Shown here: one piece after another, positions 12,214 through 25,739 of the stretch
Layout: each line of letters opens with the position of its first letter
How positions within the stretch are numbered: position 1 is the stretch's first letter
From: Diphasiastrum complanatum
Lineage: Eukaryota > Streptophyta > Lycopodiopsida > Lycopodiales > Lycopodiaceae
Assembly: GCA_029204225.1 (NCBI GenBank)
Contig: CM055097.1
Coordinates: 27,641,192-27,705,191 of the forward strand
Direction: 5' to 3'
Length of the DNA stretch: 64,000 nucleotides
Translations under genes and position numbers: made by a program
The notes under the pieces: model-generated
What the model saw: the letters and a program-made list of their open reading frames with translations, nothing else
Databases searched by the model: none
Told to the model about the DNA's origin: nothing

Positions 12214-12280
12214 TGGGTTTTCGGGCAGCTCATGATGCCCGTCACGCTCTGAAGGGCAGCATGAGCTGCTCGAAAACCCA
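12214..12280. repeat. Long hairpin: 27 bp arms, 13 nt loop
   Basis: The arm at 12214-12240 (tgggttttcgggcagctcat then gatgccc) is the reverse complement of 12254-12280 with two mismatches. The loop is 13 nt. It could fold as a miRNA-like precursor or mark a fold-back element; no transcription signal is visible. Confidence 0.8.
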
Positions 12281-12450
12281 TGGATTTTAAAGTAAAAAGA
12301 TGTTGGGGAAGGGTCAAGGCCAAGGGTAGGGGGAGGGCATGGGCAGGGGCGAGGATGGGGACGGGGACGGGGCGGGAAATGGGCACGAGCTGCCGCCCTC
12401 ACATTTGAATTTTCTTGGGGACGAACCGGGATGGGCAGGGCGTTACTAGT
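12281..12450. repeat. G-rich low-complexity tract
   Basis: Repeated runs such as gggtaggggg, ggggacggggacgggg and ggggcgggaaatggg give G-quadruplex potential on the plus strand. It sits beside the long hairpin and may be the subterminal part of one non-autonomous element. Confidence 0.6.
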
Positions 12451-12457
12451 CATTCAT

Positions 12458-12790
12458 AAGAAAAAAATGGAAAACTCCGCATCTGTGTCGACATTAAGAA
12501 ACTTAATGCCATCACAGAACGTGATCGTTCTCCATTACCTTTCGGAGAATCCATCTTAGAAAATCTAGCAGGAGACGAGCCTACTCATTCTCAGATGGCT
12601 TTAGCGGCTACAACATGATTCAAATTGCTGAAGAAGATCAACATAAAACTGCTTTTGCCACATAATGGGGAACCTTCTATTGGAAAGTCATGCCCTTCGG
12701 TCTCTGCAATGCTCCTAGCACATTCCAGCGGGTTATGCAAGATGCATTTTCTCAACAGATGGAAGATACCCTAAAACGTCCGCGTATTGC
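12458..12790 (+). pseudogene. Ty3/gypsy reverse-transcriptase fragment
   Basis: Reads KNGKLRICVDIKKLNA, then after a frameshift GFSGYNMIQIAEEDQHKTAF, then FYWKVMPFGLCNAPSTFQRVM. These are the palm motifs of a gypsy reverse transcriptase. A TAA stop follows KTAFAT and the YxDD active-site region is missing. The match ends shortly before an LTR begins at 12806. Confidence 0.85.
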
Positions 12791-12805
12791 TGCGGGTAGT
12801 TGATG

Positions 12806-13449
12806 TGTTGCAAACACAGCTTGGTTAAGGCTTACCCAACTAGCCACTAAATAAAATAAACCTTGCTAAGGCTTACCCAGCTAGCAAGATGCCTAAACTA
12901 AATTCTACTTAACACCCAAAGGAATATAAAATAAAAATTGCAGCTAATACTAAACAATAAGGAATAATGAGCATGCCACAATAAAAACCGATGAGAAGGA
13001 GGCAAGGCCCGAGCACCTTTTTTCAAGCTATGCACTTTCCAAAGGGAACACAATGAAATCACAAGATGATCACAATAGCAATTTGTGATAATCACAAAGT
13101 GTTATTTACAAGGGAAATGCCTCTCTTCTTATAGCAAGAAGGGCCTTCTATAGGCATCCACTAGCTTATGGGACTGTGTCTAAACTAGCCATTCTAAGGC
13201 TTCTAAACTTCTAACTTAGAACTTTAGAATCTCTAACTTTAGAACTTAAAAATAAATTAAGATAACTTAGAATCTTTTATTTTCTAGGCTCAAGTTTCTT
13301 AAGTTTAAGTTCTAAGTTTAAGCTTCTACTTGTGGACTTACAACAGACATGCCATAGTAGAAGTTTATTAACATTTACATGATACGTGGACTTACAATAC
13401 ACATGCCTCAAAGTTTTATTTCTTTTTATTTTTCACTCTGTTGCTAACA
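12806..13449 (-). mobile_element. LTR, 644 bp, minus orientation
   Basis: On the minus strand it begins tgttagcaac and ends gtttgcaaca, giving TG...CA ends. Just upstream on that strand is a purine run (aaatgagaag) that fits a polypurine tract. It would be the 3' LTR of a minus-strand element whose body lies to the right. Near each other inside are two copies of ttaaggcttaccca (near 12824 and 12866). The partner LTR was not found. Confidence 0.6.
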
Positions 13450-13879
13450 CTCTTCTCATTTGGACACGGAGCAGATACAATGCATAAAAAGCTCCCTACA
13501 AAAGGGGGAGTCTCTTAAATAAGCAAGAGAGCTCCTTAGGTGGCATCCTAGTGGCAATTCCAAATTACACAAATTACAAGTGGAATTATCCTCTCCACTA
13601 GAGGTCACCATCAAAAGGTGGCTCACTCTACTTTTCTAAGAGAGGTCTACTTGCATTTAATACAAACGCCTAGAAATACTAGTTCTTACATGGTCATTCC
13701 ATCTTTCGGGATTCACCATGAGGCTCACATAGTTTCTACTTGTCATTCTTAACTAGCATTCATCGGCTCTCATTCTTCATTTGTCCCTTCTTTGAAGACC
13801 TCTTCGGTCTAAGGTGAAATGTGCTCTTGGGTAGCTTTGGCCGAGTATCTTGGGGATCCGTAAGAATCAACTAACACAC

Positions 13880-15205
13880 ATGAATACCTATGAACGTGAC
13901 ATACATGCCTGCAGCTACCATCTTTGCCACAGATAACAGATCCTTCTAAATTGTAGGCATGTAAAGGACATCATCAAGTTTCCCATCTCTGCCATTGGTG
14001 TTCAGCCACAACACTCATGTTCTAGTTGATGTCTGGAACCATCTCCCAAACCTATATATCTGGAGGAATCGGTTTTTTGAAAGTCAGCATCATTTGCTTT
14101 GTTGATCTGACATAACTCCTGAATCAAGAACTACCTCTTGTATATCAGCTTGTGATGTGGCACACACATCAACACACAAATAAGCAGCTGGATTCTTGTT
14201 GACTCCTTCCTTAGCCATCTTAGAGGATTCTGGTTCTCTACGTAGGATGAGCTGTTGGAGTTCTCCCTTCTGCTTTGTACTTTCTTGTTTCTTGGGTTCT
14301 GATAGTAGTCTATAGATGCATGTCCCTTGTTGTAACAATGTATGCACTCTATCTTGGGATTTAGCCAGCATGTGTCAACTATTTGACCATCCATGGCTGC
14401 ATCTTATGCAAGTTTTTTTCTCACCACCTTGTTGTTTGTGCTTGCCCCTTCCTTCCCATCTGCCTTTCTGATCTCCCTCTTTTTGCTGACTCCATTCTTG
14501 TCTCTAAGTTGACTCCCTTTTAGGCTGAAACTTCTTCTTAAGTTATTCTTTGTTAATGTAGTGAGCTTGATCTGACTCATTCTTGTCATCATAGTGCTCA
14601 CGATCCTCTACTTCTTCTTTGATCTCATTTATAGACTTTTCAAGAGTCATTTGAGGATCTTTGGCTAGTAGAGTTCGGGTGGTCTGGAATGATCTTGGTA
14701 GAGCGCACATGAGGTATGTGAGCTGCCATCTCTTTTGAAACAGCATGTTCTGTTCTAGCATTGTGTAACGAGAGGAATAAATTCTTCATCTTTCTGATGA
14801 AGGTGGTGAGATCCTTGCCATCCCATCGTAGATAGGTAAGTTGGTCTTCCAAGTGCATTATGTGATTACGTGACTTGGTTTCAAATCTTTCTCGTAGTGC
14901 ATTCCACATATTCTTGCATTAGAGATAGATGAGAGGTCAAGAGTGATGCTATCTTCTATTGAAGATGATATGACAACTACTACTTTGTCATTCTTCTCCT
15001 TCCATTCCCGAAGTTCTTTGCCTATGCCGGCAGCCATTCCTTCAGTCTTGTCTACCCAGGGCCATAAAACTTCTCCTCTCAAAATGAGGAAAATTTTCAC
15101 TTTCCAAGCCAAGTAATTTGACTCATCTGCCTCAAGAACTATGCAAATCTTTGATTGGATGCTGTTTATCGAAGCCATAGTGTAGCTTAAAATGTCATCT
15201 TTCAA
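13880..15205 (-). pseudogene. Ty1/copia gag and protease remnant
   Basis: Minus-strand frames from 15205 give a copia gag: LAWKVKIFLILRGE, then LRERFETKS and LEDQLTYLRWDGKDL with phase changes. A damaged zinc knuckle CIHCYNKGHASIDY follows (about 14340), where the last Cys is Tyr. A protease start VVLDSG lies near 14115, and LDDVLYMPT...LLSVAKMVAAG near 14010-13930 matches the segment after a copia protease. Several frameshifts and the loss of all pol downstream make it defective. Confidence 0.8.
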
Positions 15206-15231
15206 ACGAGGCTCTCTAGTTGTAAATAGCC

Positions 15232-15247
15232 AAGTTCTGATACCACT
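15232..15247 (-). other. Candidate copia primer-binding site
   Basis: The minus strand reads tggtatcagaacttgg just upstream of the gag frame. It matches the start of the usual plant copia primer-binding site for initiator Met-tRNA (tggtatcagagc) except for one base. A 5' LTR should lie immediately to the right, but its outer end could not be fixed. Confidence 0.65.
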
Positions 15248-15689
15248 GATGGAATCTTAGCGCCTTTGCTACGCCTGATTCCTGATGTACAGACTTAGAT
15301 AGAGTCGATCTATGATTTGCAGCTACTGCTAATCTTTTTGTTGAAATGCCTAGCACTGTGGTCTAGTTCTATACTATTCTTCTAGTCCTGTATACTGATA
15401 AGTAGATTGTCTTACAACAATCTCATGTTTTCGTGCAATTTTAATATACTATGTATTCTTTGAATTGAATACTCCTTATTCTCCTTGAGTGCCTTATCGA
15501 CTAAGTAGAAGTGCAGAATCATGGTTGTCCTTGATGCCTTCATAAGAATCTCAAGGATTCACAAATATCTCAGTATCAATAACTGCAAAATATCTAAGCT
15601 TGTATGAGACCCAAGATGTTACCACTCGTCTATTCTTGTGAAAGAAATTCTTTTCTTGCAAGATGTCAGAATCGACTTCTATAAGTGAC

Positions 15690-18210
15690 CATGGTAATCA
15701 TTATATTATCAATTGATCTACTTGCTGTAGTCGGATCACCCATTGTCGACATTGATGTTGTCATGACTCTCTTAAGAAGTCTTTCTACCTCCTATGATAA
15801 CCTAGTCATGCTGATCTCTACACAGCCCGTCAACTATGCAAAAGGTCACTCCAATTCTTCTCCAAAAAAAACTTTGAAAGAAGTCAAATGATTAACAATG
15901 ACATTGAGCAATAGTTCATTACTTCTTATTTGCCTCAGTCGAATGGACTTGCTGAGAGAAAGAATTGAACCTTAGTCGAATTGGCAAAGTGTATGTTTGC
16001 TCATGCAAAACTTCTAAAATTCTTCTGGGCTGAAGCTATTTCCACTGCAACTTATATCTAGAATAGATGTTTGACTAAAGATTTCTCAGAAGAAACTCCT
16101 TATGAAGTTTGGACAAGCTCCAAACCATCATTATCAAACCTACGCAGTTTTGGATGTATCACTTATGCACAAATACCGCAAGATATCAGGAAAAAACTTG
16201 ACTTCCATAGTATCAGATCCATTTTCATTAGCTACACTAATTCAGATAAAACTTATAAGCTGTATGATCATGTCAAGTCAAAGATATTCACCAGTCAGAA
16301 TATTGTCTTCATCGAAGATATTCACCAGTCGGGATATCGTCTTCATCAAAGGTCAGTTCATCGACCTTAAAGACAAGGGCAAAGCTCATACAATCGAACT
16401 ATCCGACATTCCCAAAATATCAAACATTTCTATTTCCAAGTCGACTGATCATATTGAAAGTCCTAGCTTGTCTACTTCAGACAAAGAGCTTGTCAACAAC
16501 GAATCCGAAGAAGATGTTGCAGCTCAGCAACTACAACACAATGAAAATAATCAAATTCGCCCATCTCCTAGAAGATCTACAAGAGATTGCAGACCACCTA
16601 TAAGGTACATCGACAAAACTGTAGCCTATCTTGTTCAAGAGCCGACTACTATCGAAGAGGCACTTAGTCAGTTCTATTTCGATCTTTGGAAAGAAGCTAT
16701 GGATAGAGAGTATTATTCCTCATCAAGAACTAGACCTAGACTATTGTCGAATTGGCTACCAGCAGAAATGTAGTTGATTGCAAATGGATATTCAAATCAA
16801 ATACAAGGCTGATGGAAGCATCGATCGATGAAAAGCTCAACTTGTCATGAGAGGATTTTCAATAATACATAATGTCGACTACACTAAGACTTTCAGTCCA
16901 GTAGTTAAGCATTCTTCAATTAGACTTCTATTGGCATTTATTGGTGCAACCGATCTAGAGATAGATCAAATAGATGTACAAACAACATATCTCAATGGAA
17001 TCATCGAAGAGATATCTACATGGATGATATACCCCGAAGGTTATACTATCCAAAGAAAAAAGAATCATGTATGTAAACTCCATAAAATACTTTGTGGCTT
17101 GAAGAAATCCGCTAGAGCATGGCTTCAAAGGATCAACACTTATCTTATTGGTCACAGCTATAAACCAAGCACTTCATATTCCAATGTCTACTTCAAGATA
17201 GTATCTTTTATTATTATCACTTTGTATGTGGACAACACACTACTTTTTAGCAACAATATCGATCTAATAAAAGATGCTAAATGAATGTTGTCATCAGAAT
17301 AACATAATAGATCTGGACGAGGCTTATTACTATCTAGGTATTCAAATCCAAATAGACATAAATTGGAAATTGATCTACACTCAACAGAGATACATTCACA
17401 ATATGTTGATCAGATATAATTTGAAGAATTGCAAGTTAGTTCACTCACCAATGGACCCAAGACTCAAATTGTCAAATGACCAATGTCCTCAGACAGTCGA
17501 AGAGAAGGAGTAGATGTGTAAGTGAGTATCCTTATCATTCGATAATAGGATCTCTTATGTACGCAATGATCTGTACCAAACCAGACATAGCTTTTGCAGT
17601 CAGTTTCTTAAGTCAGTTTATGGCTGACATGACACATTGGAAAGTTCTTATCAGAGTTATGAGATATATTTGAGCTAATATGGACTTATGCATTTGTTAT
17701 GGAGTAGTCGATAATGATAAACTCAATATTCTCAATGGTTATTCAGATGCAAGTTGGCCAGGAGATGCAGACACTTGTAAATCCACATCTGGATTTACAT
17801 CCTTCCTCAACAATGGTCCTATTTCATGGAACAGTCACAACCAAACTTTGATAGCTCTATCTTCTACTGAATTAGTGTATATCGTAGCCTCTCAAGCTAC
17901 AAAGGAGGCAGTATGGTTGAGAAACTTACTTTCAGAAGTTTATCTGGAATAATATGCTTCGACAACTTTATTTTGTGATAAACAAAGTGCTATTGCTTTA
18001 TCAACCACCTTAGATTTCATTTAGGAGTAAGCACATTGAGATTAAGTATCACTATGTCAAAAGCAAAGTTCTCGAAAGGAGGTAAACTTGTAGTACTATC
18101 GAATGTAAAACATGACAATTGATATCTTTATTAAGGCACATAGCTTGGATGCACACAAGAGATTTTGTGCAGAACTAAGTTTGAAGGGCAAGGCATTTAC
18201 TCATTCAGAT
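15690..18210 (+). pseudogene. Ty1/copia gag-pol remnant (family A)
   Basis: In order: a gag piece SYDNLVML (about 15793), integrase core LPQSNGLAERKN (about 15930-15970), FFWAEAISTATYI, RKKLDF (about 16191), reverse transcriptase FSPVVKHSSIRLLLAF (about 16890), LKKSARAW, the active site as YVDN instead of YVDD (about 17225), YLGIQI, SIIGSLMYAM and RNase H YSDASWPGDADT...ISWNS...ALSSTE (17740-17870). In-frame stops and shifts occur throughout, and the gag-to-integrase interval is deleted. It ends at a purine run (taaaggagag) before the LTR at 18221. Confidence 0.9.
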
Positions 18211-18220
18211 TAAAGGAGAG

Positions 18221-19151
18221 TGTTGGATTATTCTACTATCAGTAGTGATTCATTCAAATAATCGATCTTTAATCTACATCCATTCATTTATTCAGTTCTA
18301 CAGTTTTATATGTCTTTCTACACAGTCTACAGAAATCTCCGCGAAGCGCTCAACAAGAAACACTGACATATTCGACGACTACAACAACTTGTCGGAGAAG
18401 TCGAAGATGTCGAAGGAAGACAGTTACTATTTTCGCCTGTTATGAAGCTTACTCTTGCCCAACTGCTTTGCAAGTAAATTTTTGGGAAGGCCTTATTGAA
18501 TGGATGACAACGCATTATGGCTAGCTATCAATTGCGACCTGCGACCTATTTAAGCTGACCTAATTGGATAAGCTTAAATTGATTTAGTATAAATAGTTGA
18601 TAAGAATAGTAATAGAGAGGAAATACAGAAGATAAGGGCTTATAGAGTTCTATTAGTGTTCTATTTTGATTATTGTTATCAATGCTTACTGCTTTATCAG
18701 CGGAAGTTCATCAGATAGAGTTATTAGTTACTCAGAGCTAGTTTAGAGTATGTGGTTGCATTCGCTATTGTTTTGTGCTCATCATCATATGACTTTGTAC
18801 ATGCTACTTATTGAATCAATCCATCTTCTTATTGCGTTCAATATCATGTCAGAATGTATGCTTATATGTAGTTATCAGTAACTTATAAAACTCTTACTAT
18901 TTTGTCTGATCTATACTACAATAATCTATACGTCACTACACTCTATAACTGTTTGGCTATGAAATCATTTCAGTACTAATGATTTCGAAGTTAGTTGCTA
19001 AAAGATCAAATGTGACATGGTCATGATAACTTTGTTTGATTTCTGATAGGTGTAGTCATGCATAAGGAGGAAAGATCATTCTGTTGCGCTCGATTGGGCA
19101 TCCATAGACTTCAACTTATCGACTCTTCCTCTTCCCTTCCTTCTTCCAACA
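18221..19151 (+). mobile_element. 3' LTR of copia family A, 931 bp
   Basis: Starts tgttggatta directly after the purine run and ends ttcttccaaca, so the termini form the short inverted repeat tgttgga/tccaaca. A TATA-like tataaata lies at 18588-18595. A diverged relative starts at 46435 and shares several internal phrases, including gtggttgcattcgctattg. Confidence 0.8.
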
Positions 19152-19563
19152 TTGAGAATAGAGTTTTTGAGCTTGTGTGAGTTTAATGAGTGTCTTTGGA
19201 TCTAAGTTTTGTGTGCTTTGAAACAATTTGGGGTTGTCAAGTTGTTGGACCTTGATTAGATCCATTTTCTACTTTGACTAGATTTTGGTATTGGATGATT
19301 CCAGGATTTGTGATCTAGATCTTAGTGGATCTTGCTAGCATTTCGAATCTTGATCGAATCTAGTTGTTTGGAGGTCACATACTCATTTATAGAGTCATTT
19401 CACACACATGTGAGCTTTGTGCTCATTTCTTGCACATCATGGCATCAATAGGGGCATGCTTGTCAGAAACAAGTGAAAAATTGACCCCCATCTAATAGTA
19501 AGTTGGGTTGAGGAAGAGCCTCAAAACCTACAAGAGGCCACTAGATTCAAGAAGAGATCAAGG

Positions 19564-19896
19564 ATGGCTTTGTATTGCGTCAAGATAAATGTGTCTAATG
19601 AGCTCCTAAGGGGTGAAAATCCTTGGTGGATAGATAGTGGTGCTAATTCTCACACTAGTCAAAGAGGATATTTCTCTAATCTTGCATCCTATGATGGCAC
19701 TAGAAAGTACATTTACACTGCAAATGATAATGAGTGTAAAATTGAAGGAATTGGTAGTGTGCCCATAGATCTAGGATCCACCAAGATCTTAACGCTAGAT
19801 GGTGTTCTCTTTGTGCTAAATATCACAAAGAATGTTTTAAGCTTGATGATGGACTTCAAGTTGATCTTGGTGTGGATGCTTGATCAAGAAGGATGA
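19564..19896 (+). pseudogene. Ty1/copia protease fragment
   Basis: A 110-residue open frame has WWIDSGANSHTS (near residues 22-33), the active-site context of a copia aspartic protease, followed by GVLFVLNITKNVLSL, matching the usual GVLYVP...NLLS segment. It ends before the gag-pre-integrase domain. It lies just downstream of the family A LTR and appears to be another element. Confidence 0.8.
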
Positions 19897-20390
19897 AAAA
19901 GAAAGATTTGTAGGCCCAAAAAGAGCTATTAGCCTTAAGAACAAGGCGGTTCTCTCTTTAGACCTTCCAAAGTATTTAATAAGGATAATAGGCCAATAAG
20001 GGCCTAATGTACATTTAATAAGGCTTAACAAGGGCTAATTATCCCTCAAGATAGTTATGCTAAGTTAAGTGAGAGCATTGTCTATAAGTAGGCAAGAGAC
20101 GTCAACTTTTGAATCTTTTGGCTCATTTGCACATGAGAGAGCTCTAGCTTCATCTTTGTGAATGTCAGCCTTTGGATTTCCATTTCTAGGTCTCATGTGC
20201 CTTATCTACATGAATCCATGCTCAATTCATTGCAATGTACTCTTTCTTCCATGATTAATGTGATTTCATGGAGATCTCTTTGTTTCTAGCTTCCTTTGAA
20301 GATGTTATCTTGAACACTTTGTACTTTTCATGCTACTGGCTTTACTTTCATTGTAATGGCTATTAGTTTGGATTTGGCACATGACATTTC

Positions 20391-20406
20391 TTGGTATCAA
20401 AGCTAT
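20391..20406 (+). other. Candidate copia primer-binding site
   Basis: The sequence ttggtatcaaagctat resembles the initiator Met-tRNA primer-binding site with one change. An LTR would end just upstream (about 20388), but its start is not clear. No matching gag follows. Confidence 0.4.
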
Positions 20407-20526
20407 AGATCCATGATTCATCATGTTCTTATGTGAATGTCATTAGATTTGAAGAGTTTATTGTTTTGGTAGACTTCTTTTTGCAATTTTTTGAATGTTT
20501 TGACTCAATATCTGACCTAATAATCT

Positions 20527-20549
20527 TGTGTGTGTGTGTGTGTGTGTGT
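20527..20549. repeat. (GT)n microsatellite
   Basis: About eleven GT units. Confidence 0.95.
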
Positions 20550-23150
20550 TTGAACCTAACAAAACTAGACGAATCAAAACATTTTGCTAAAGATCATTTT
20601 AAAAAAATATAATAAATTGTAGTTGATGTCTTCTGGACCTACCATAGTAGCTTCGGGTTGAAGAGAAATGCTCACCTGCATCCATCCACAACAACAACCA
20701 AGTAAAAAACCAGGGAATTATTGTGGGAGCTACAGGTGTCAACGCATAATCTCAGTTGTTATCCATGTCGCAACTAGAAGTATTAAAGTAAGTCACAGAA
20801 ATGTTTTTTCAGTTAATGAGGAAGTTCTACTTCATTTTTATACCAAGCCAAGTGCCAAAGAAATGTTCAAATAGACTCGAACCACACTTCACCAACTTTT
20901 ATTATTATTACTATTACGAAGAGAAGTAAGTCAGTTGTCGTTTTTCGCAATAGTTTTTTGTCAACACAAACTCATAGAGCTTTTTTAAAAAAACTCAAGT
21001 AAAACATTTCTAATTATAACAATATTAGTCAACATATCAAATAATAGGTAGTAAAAAATTTGAGTCAACTATTATTATTTCCCCAACGTATATCTTGGTC
21101 CAAAGAACAATTTTGGGGAGAGTAGAATTCACCTTTTTCCTATAAGTAATGTCATAGATTAAGTTCAGCAGTTTAAGGAAAGTAAGTGGCCTTAATGCTG
21201 ACTAATGCCCCCTCTAGCAATTTTTTACGAACTCTTTTTTTGTAGTGCTAGAGTTCTTTACTTTCAACAGTACCAATATTACTTAATGTTGAACAGTTGT
21301 CAACATTGTTCCATCAACTTATTTGGTCTAAACAATGCATCAAATTTTTGACATACCCAATCAAAGGCCAGTTCTACTTCTTAATTCAGTACCATAGCCA
21401 GGTATGAATCAGAATAATTGCAGATTTCTTCTACTATTTCATCCCCATCACAAATAAGTGTATCAAGACAAGTATAATCATTTTTATGTTTATTCTTATA
21501 GCGTAGTACCGAAGTCGCCTATTTTTTGTGATATGTAAGTAATTGTTTGTTAAAAATGGGAATCAGTTCAGTTTTTTACTTCAACAACATCATACATAGA
21601 ATTGGACCGTACTTAAGAACTTCTAATCTGTATACGCTTGTCATTTCAAAAGTTTTTATTCCAGATTAATTTCTTGATGGTTCTTTACTAGGATGATTTT
21701 GAACTCTTGTATACTTTCTCGTTGACCTGGCTACCTTGTCAAAAGACACAAGAAAACGGGATTGACTTCTTATTAAGTTGACAAAACAATATGTAGGCTA
21801 TTAAATGGTTGTCCCTTGCTTGTCTAGCATTAAATGACGCTTAAGTGTTGATGCTACTTGTATTATTTAGAGCAGATTCGCTCTTGCATAACAAAGTTGA
21901 TACTTAAAACCTGTTTCTTGACTAAAACGTCATCTTTGGGACTGGTTGTTTAACCAAGAGTAGTTATATACTGTACGCAAAAAGCTACGTCACTGGTGGT
22001 TTTTTCGAGTGCAAGGATATACTGTTTGTTCGTATTAACTCGCTATCTTGAAGCCTATCACTATACAATTTGGTGGTTGATGCTTCGTGACAAATGTTAC
22101 CTCCCTTTTGATGTGTTGGTATGAGTTGTATTACATATGATTGTACTAAGAATCTTACTTCTAATATTTTGTGGACCTTCGAGAGAAAAATTTACATTTT
22201 TGCCTCCCCAATTTTTGATGTTTTCTATTAGTGTCAAGTAGTCCTATCTATGATCCTTTGTCCATGCTTTTAAACCAGGAAATTGTTAACGTTTCCATTT
22301 AAAATTTACTACATATGAAACGTGTGTTGTTATCAAGATTTTCTACTTGTGGTAGCAGCATGCATTTCTGGAACAATTGAGTGTGCCAGTAAGATGATGA
22401 TTACTTCTAGACTACTTAGTATAATACGATTGCTTATTTTTAAGAAATAAGGACTTAGCCTTATTATTTGCTAAAAAGAGGGAGTTGATAAAAATAATTG
22501 TCGGAGTGAAACAATGATCCTGTTTTCAGGTCAAGTGACAATTACTTTCATTTCAGAAAAATATGCCATTTCGTTATTCCGCTATGAGAAGAAACGAAGA
22601 AGGGATGATACTTGCCCTGACATGCTTTTTAACGAAAAACCTACTATAAAAAATGTTGAATGGAATGCAATAGTAGCAGAAAAAATCTGCAACTTTTCTG
22701 ATTCACACTTGACTGCGGTACTGAATTATTTAATAGAACTAACCTTTGATTGAGTAGAAAAAACATGATGCATTTTTTGGCCAAAATAATATGATCTATA
22801 GAAGGCTGAAAAATTGTTAAATTATCGGTCTACGTTAAGTAAATTTGGTAATGTTTAAAATTATAAGAACTCTGTGACTTCCCTCTTTATAGAATCAGAG
22901 CACACTTAGGTGTACTAAGTGCAAATTGTTGCTCACCGTTAGATTGATTGTTCAAAATGTGCACAGATCTTGGCCCTTGGAAAGACTACCAACTTTTCCA
23001 CCACTTTTTTTTTTCATTTTTTAAAAAATGGGGTCTTCTGTCATAACAAGGCATTTTTCTTCTGCCCCGACTAGTAAAAAGAGTTATTACGTGACATTTG
23101 CATTCTACAGAGGTTTGCGAAGTAAATAGAGTAATATATTTATGTAACAG
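20550..23150. other. Unassigned sequence, 2.6 kb
   Basis: No transposon protein, RNA gene or host exon was recognised. The longest frame (22514-22753) has no family motif and the region is AT-rich with many stops in all frames. It is the longest stretch in the window with no visible transposon remnant. Confidence 0.5.
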
Positions 23151-23155
23151 AGCCC

Positions 23156-23321
<166 letters not shown>

Positions 23322-24610
23322 CCACCAACCATACTCACAGTCAGCAAAGTCTCTCAGGGGGCAGTTAGCACCCTTGAGATGGAGTGCTAACTGGCCACCA
23401 AAAGAAATTTAGCATTTTTTTGGTAAAGTAAACTTGAACCCAGGGAACAAGTCGCGTAAAAATAAGTTGTTTAAAATCTCATACAATCTTCCTCTAATGA
23501 AGCCATTATTTTGAAAAGCAAGAACAATGTTTTTGTCCTCATCCATAAAGGTATCCAATTCGCTACAACAATACATGACAGCAATAATCTGAGCAACAAT
23601 TACTTTATACAAGTTTATAATCAGCCTATTGGCAGTTAAGTGTATATACTGAAAGAACGAAAACAGAAGTTTCCATCTCTTGTCAAATTTTTTCATATGA
23701 AACTTTCCTGATAAAGAATCAAAGGTAGTTGTAATATTCAAAAAATTAACCGTGTTATCCGAACTGTCTTATTTCTCTATAGTGAGGTACTCCAAGGGAT
23801 AGATCCATAAGGCATTATCATCGATACGAGGTTACACCTTGTCTAGAATACAAGAGCATCTATGTTGTTTATGAAACAAATATCATCAATATAACAGAAA
23901 GTATGCGTGAAGGCACGTAGGTCTCAAATTTAGAAAATCGAAAACCCGACAAGCTATTTTTTTATAAAAGATATATTGGTGGATATCATCATAATAAACA
24001 AGTGCACAAACACCAAACAAGAGTTTAAAAATGTCATTAATGTCAATTTGAATGTGGGTGGGCCATTGGTAACACCAAAAGGCAAGTCACAAAAATCATA
24101 AAGGCAAAAGAAAGTGCAAAAAGTATTCTTGGATTCATCTCCAAGATGTATACATTTATGATGATACCTTGAGCAAAGATCAACTTCATAAACATAGAGA
24201 CTTCTAGAATTTATCACAAATGGAAAGACGATTTATGACACGTTCACCACTACACAAAATGTTTATTTTGCTTATTTTTGTTCTTTGCCTACAAATAGAC
24301 CATGGTACCAAAGGAACTTTGACTAGGAACAATGTGGTCACATTTTAATAGATCTTCGATTTGGCATTGAACTTTGGGAGGCATCCAATAAGGAGCTTAA
24401 GAATAAGAATTGTACTTGGAAGAAAAGCAATAAGATGGATGCTTCATAACACGCAGAGTTGGCAAGGATGACAATCCAAAATATGTACGACGATATGCAT
24501 GGAGCAATTTAGAGACAACATGAGAAACAACTTCAATCGCAAGAGGTGTGGAAGATGAACACAAATGAGGCTTGCACAATGAGCTTTAGCAAACTGCAAA
24601 AAAAGTATCT

Positions 24611-24718
<108 letters not shown>

Positions 24719-24734
24719 TTGCTAGGTAAAGTTG

Positions 24735-24990
24735 ATAATGACATTTTTGAGGGAAACAAACCAAAAAACATCAAGGATAAGGCCATATTTCTTGATAGAG
24801 ATAGCATATAGATAAGCTTGAGGAGATTCGAACTGGAATCAATCTCAATGAAGGTATAAGGTTGACCCAAAAGAGTTGTAGAAATAAATTGCCAAGTTAA
24901 TTTGACAGTGATATCTCCAAGAGAAGCAAACCAATCAACATCAAGAATAAGGTCATATTTCTTGATAGGGATAACATATAGACAAGCATA
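24735..24990. repeat. Diverged tandem duplication of a gypsy protease segment
   Basis: The phrase catatttcttgatagagata (about 24784) recurs as catatttcttgatagggata (about 24954), with further similarity on both sides (aacatcaaggataaggc and aacatcaagaataaggt). The period is about 170 bp. Confidence 0.7.
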
Positions 24991-25010
24991 GTAGTGAAAT
25001 TTCGTATTTG

Positions 25011-25661
25011 ATAGGTTAAACCATGGAAATCATGTTTACTTTGAAAAGAATGAGAGCTTGACACTTAATGAATTTGAGATTAGAATAGGTTAGAATGAAT
25101 ATGTGACGCAATCTTACTACTAACGAAGGCATGTATGCTATCAGAATAGATAAGGCAATAAACACCTTATTAGTGATTTTGGACATGTAGCCTATCTTAA
25201 AATTGTAATGATTACCTGAATCTTTTATGGTTCTTGTTTAAGTTGCTTAGTCGGTATAGCTAATACTAGCACATTGTAAATGGATTGGTTGTTCGAAGGC
25301 CAAGAGTTGGGACAATTGTCTTGTACAACAACCTGCACCATGCAAGGGTTGCCCAAAGAAAGTGTTTTTATAGTTTTCATGCTTTCATAAGATTACTCTC
25401 ACTTATGAGATTTCATTTGCATTAGAGGAGTTCCAAATTCAAAGAAGTCCTTTTGTAAAAATGCTATTTATTTAATTTTTCAAGATTTTTTACATGTGGA
25501 TCAATCAGAACACTCAAATTTGGAAATCTACATAATGTAGTTCCTCAAAACTGAAAAAAATTTCTTCAAGAAAATTGCATTTTGGTGTTAAGGGTAGCCC
25601 CCAAGCACAACATTTTGTCTAGATTACAATATACGGTTCTTAAAAAAAACAGTCTTATTTT
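25011..25661. other. Unassigned sequence
   Basis: No coding or structural feature recognised between the gypsy remnant and the next GA tract. Confidence 0.5.
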
Positions 25662-25708
<47 letters not shown>

Positions 25709-25730
25709 GGGGGGGGGGGGGGGGGGGGGT
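25662..25730. repeat. (GA)n followed by a G run
   Basis: About 45 bp of GA ends in a single C and then about 22 consecutive G. Confidence 0.95.
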
Positions 25731-25739
25731 TTGCATCAT

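Noticed and set aside
12153-12453. Proline-rich minus-strand frames
   Set aside because: They arise from the G-rich low-complexity tract and the hairpin arms.
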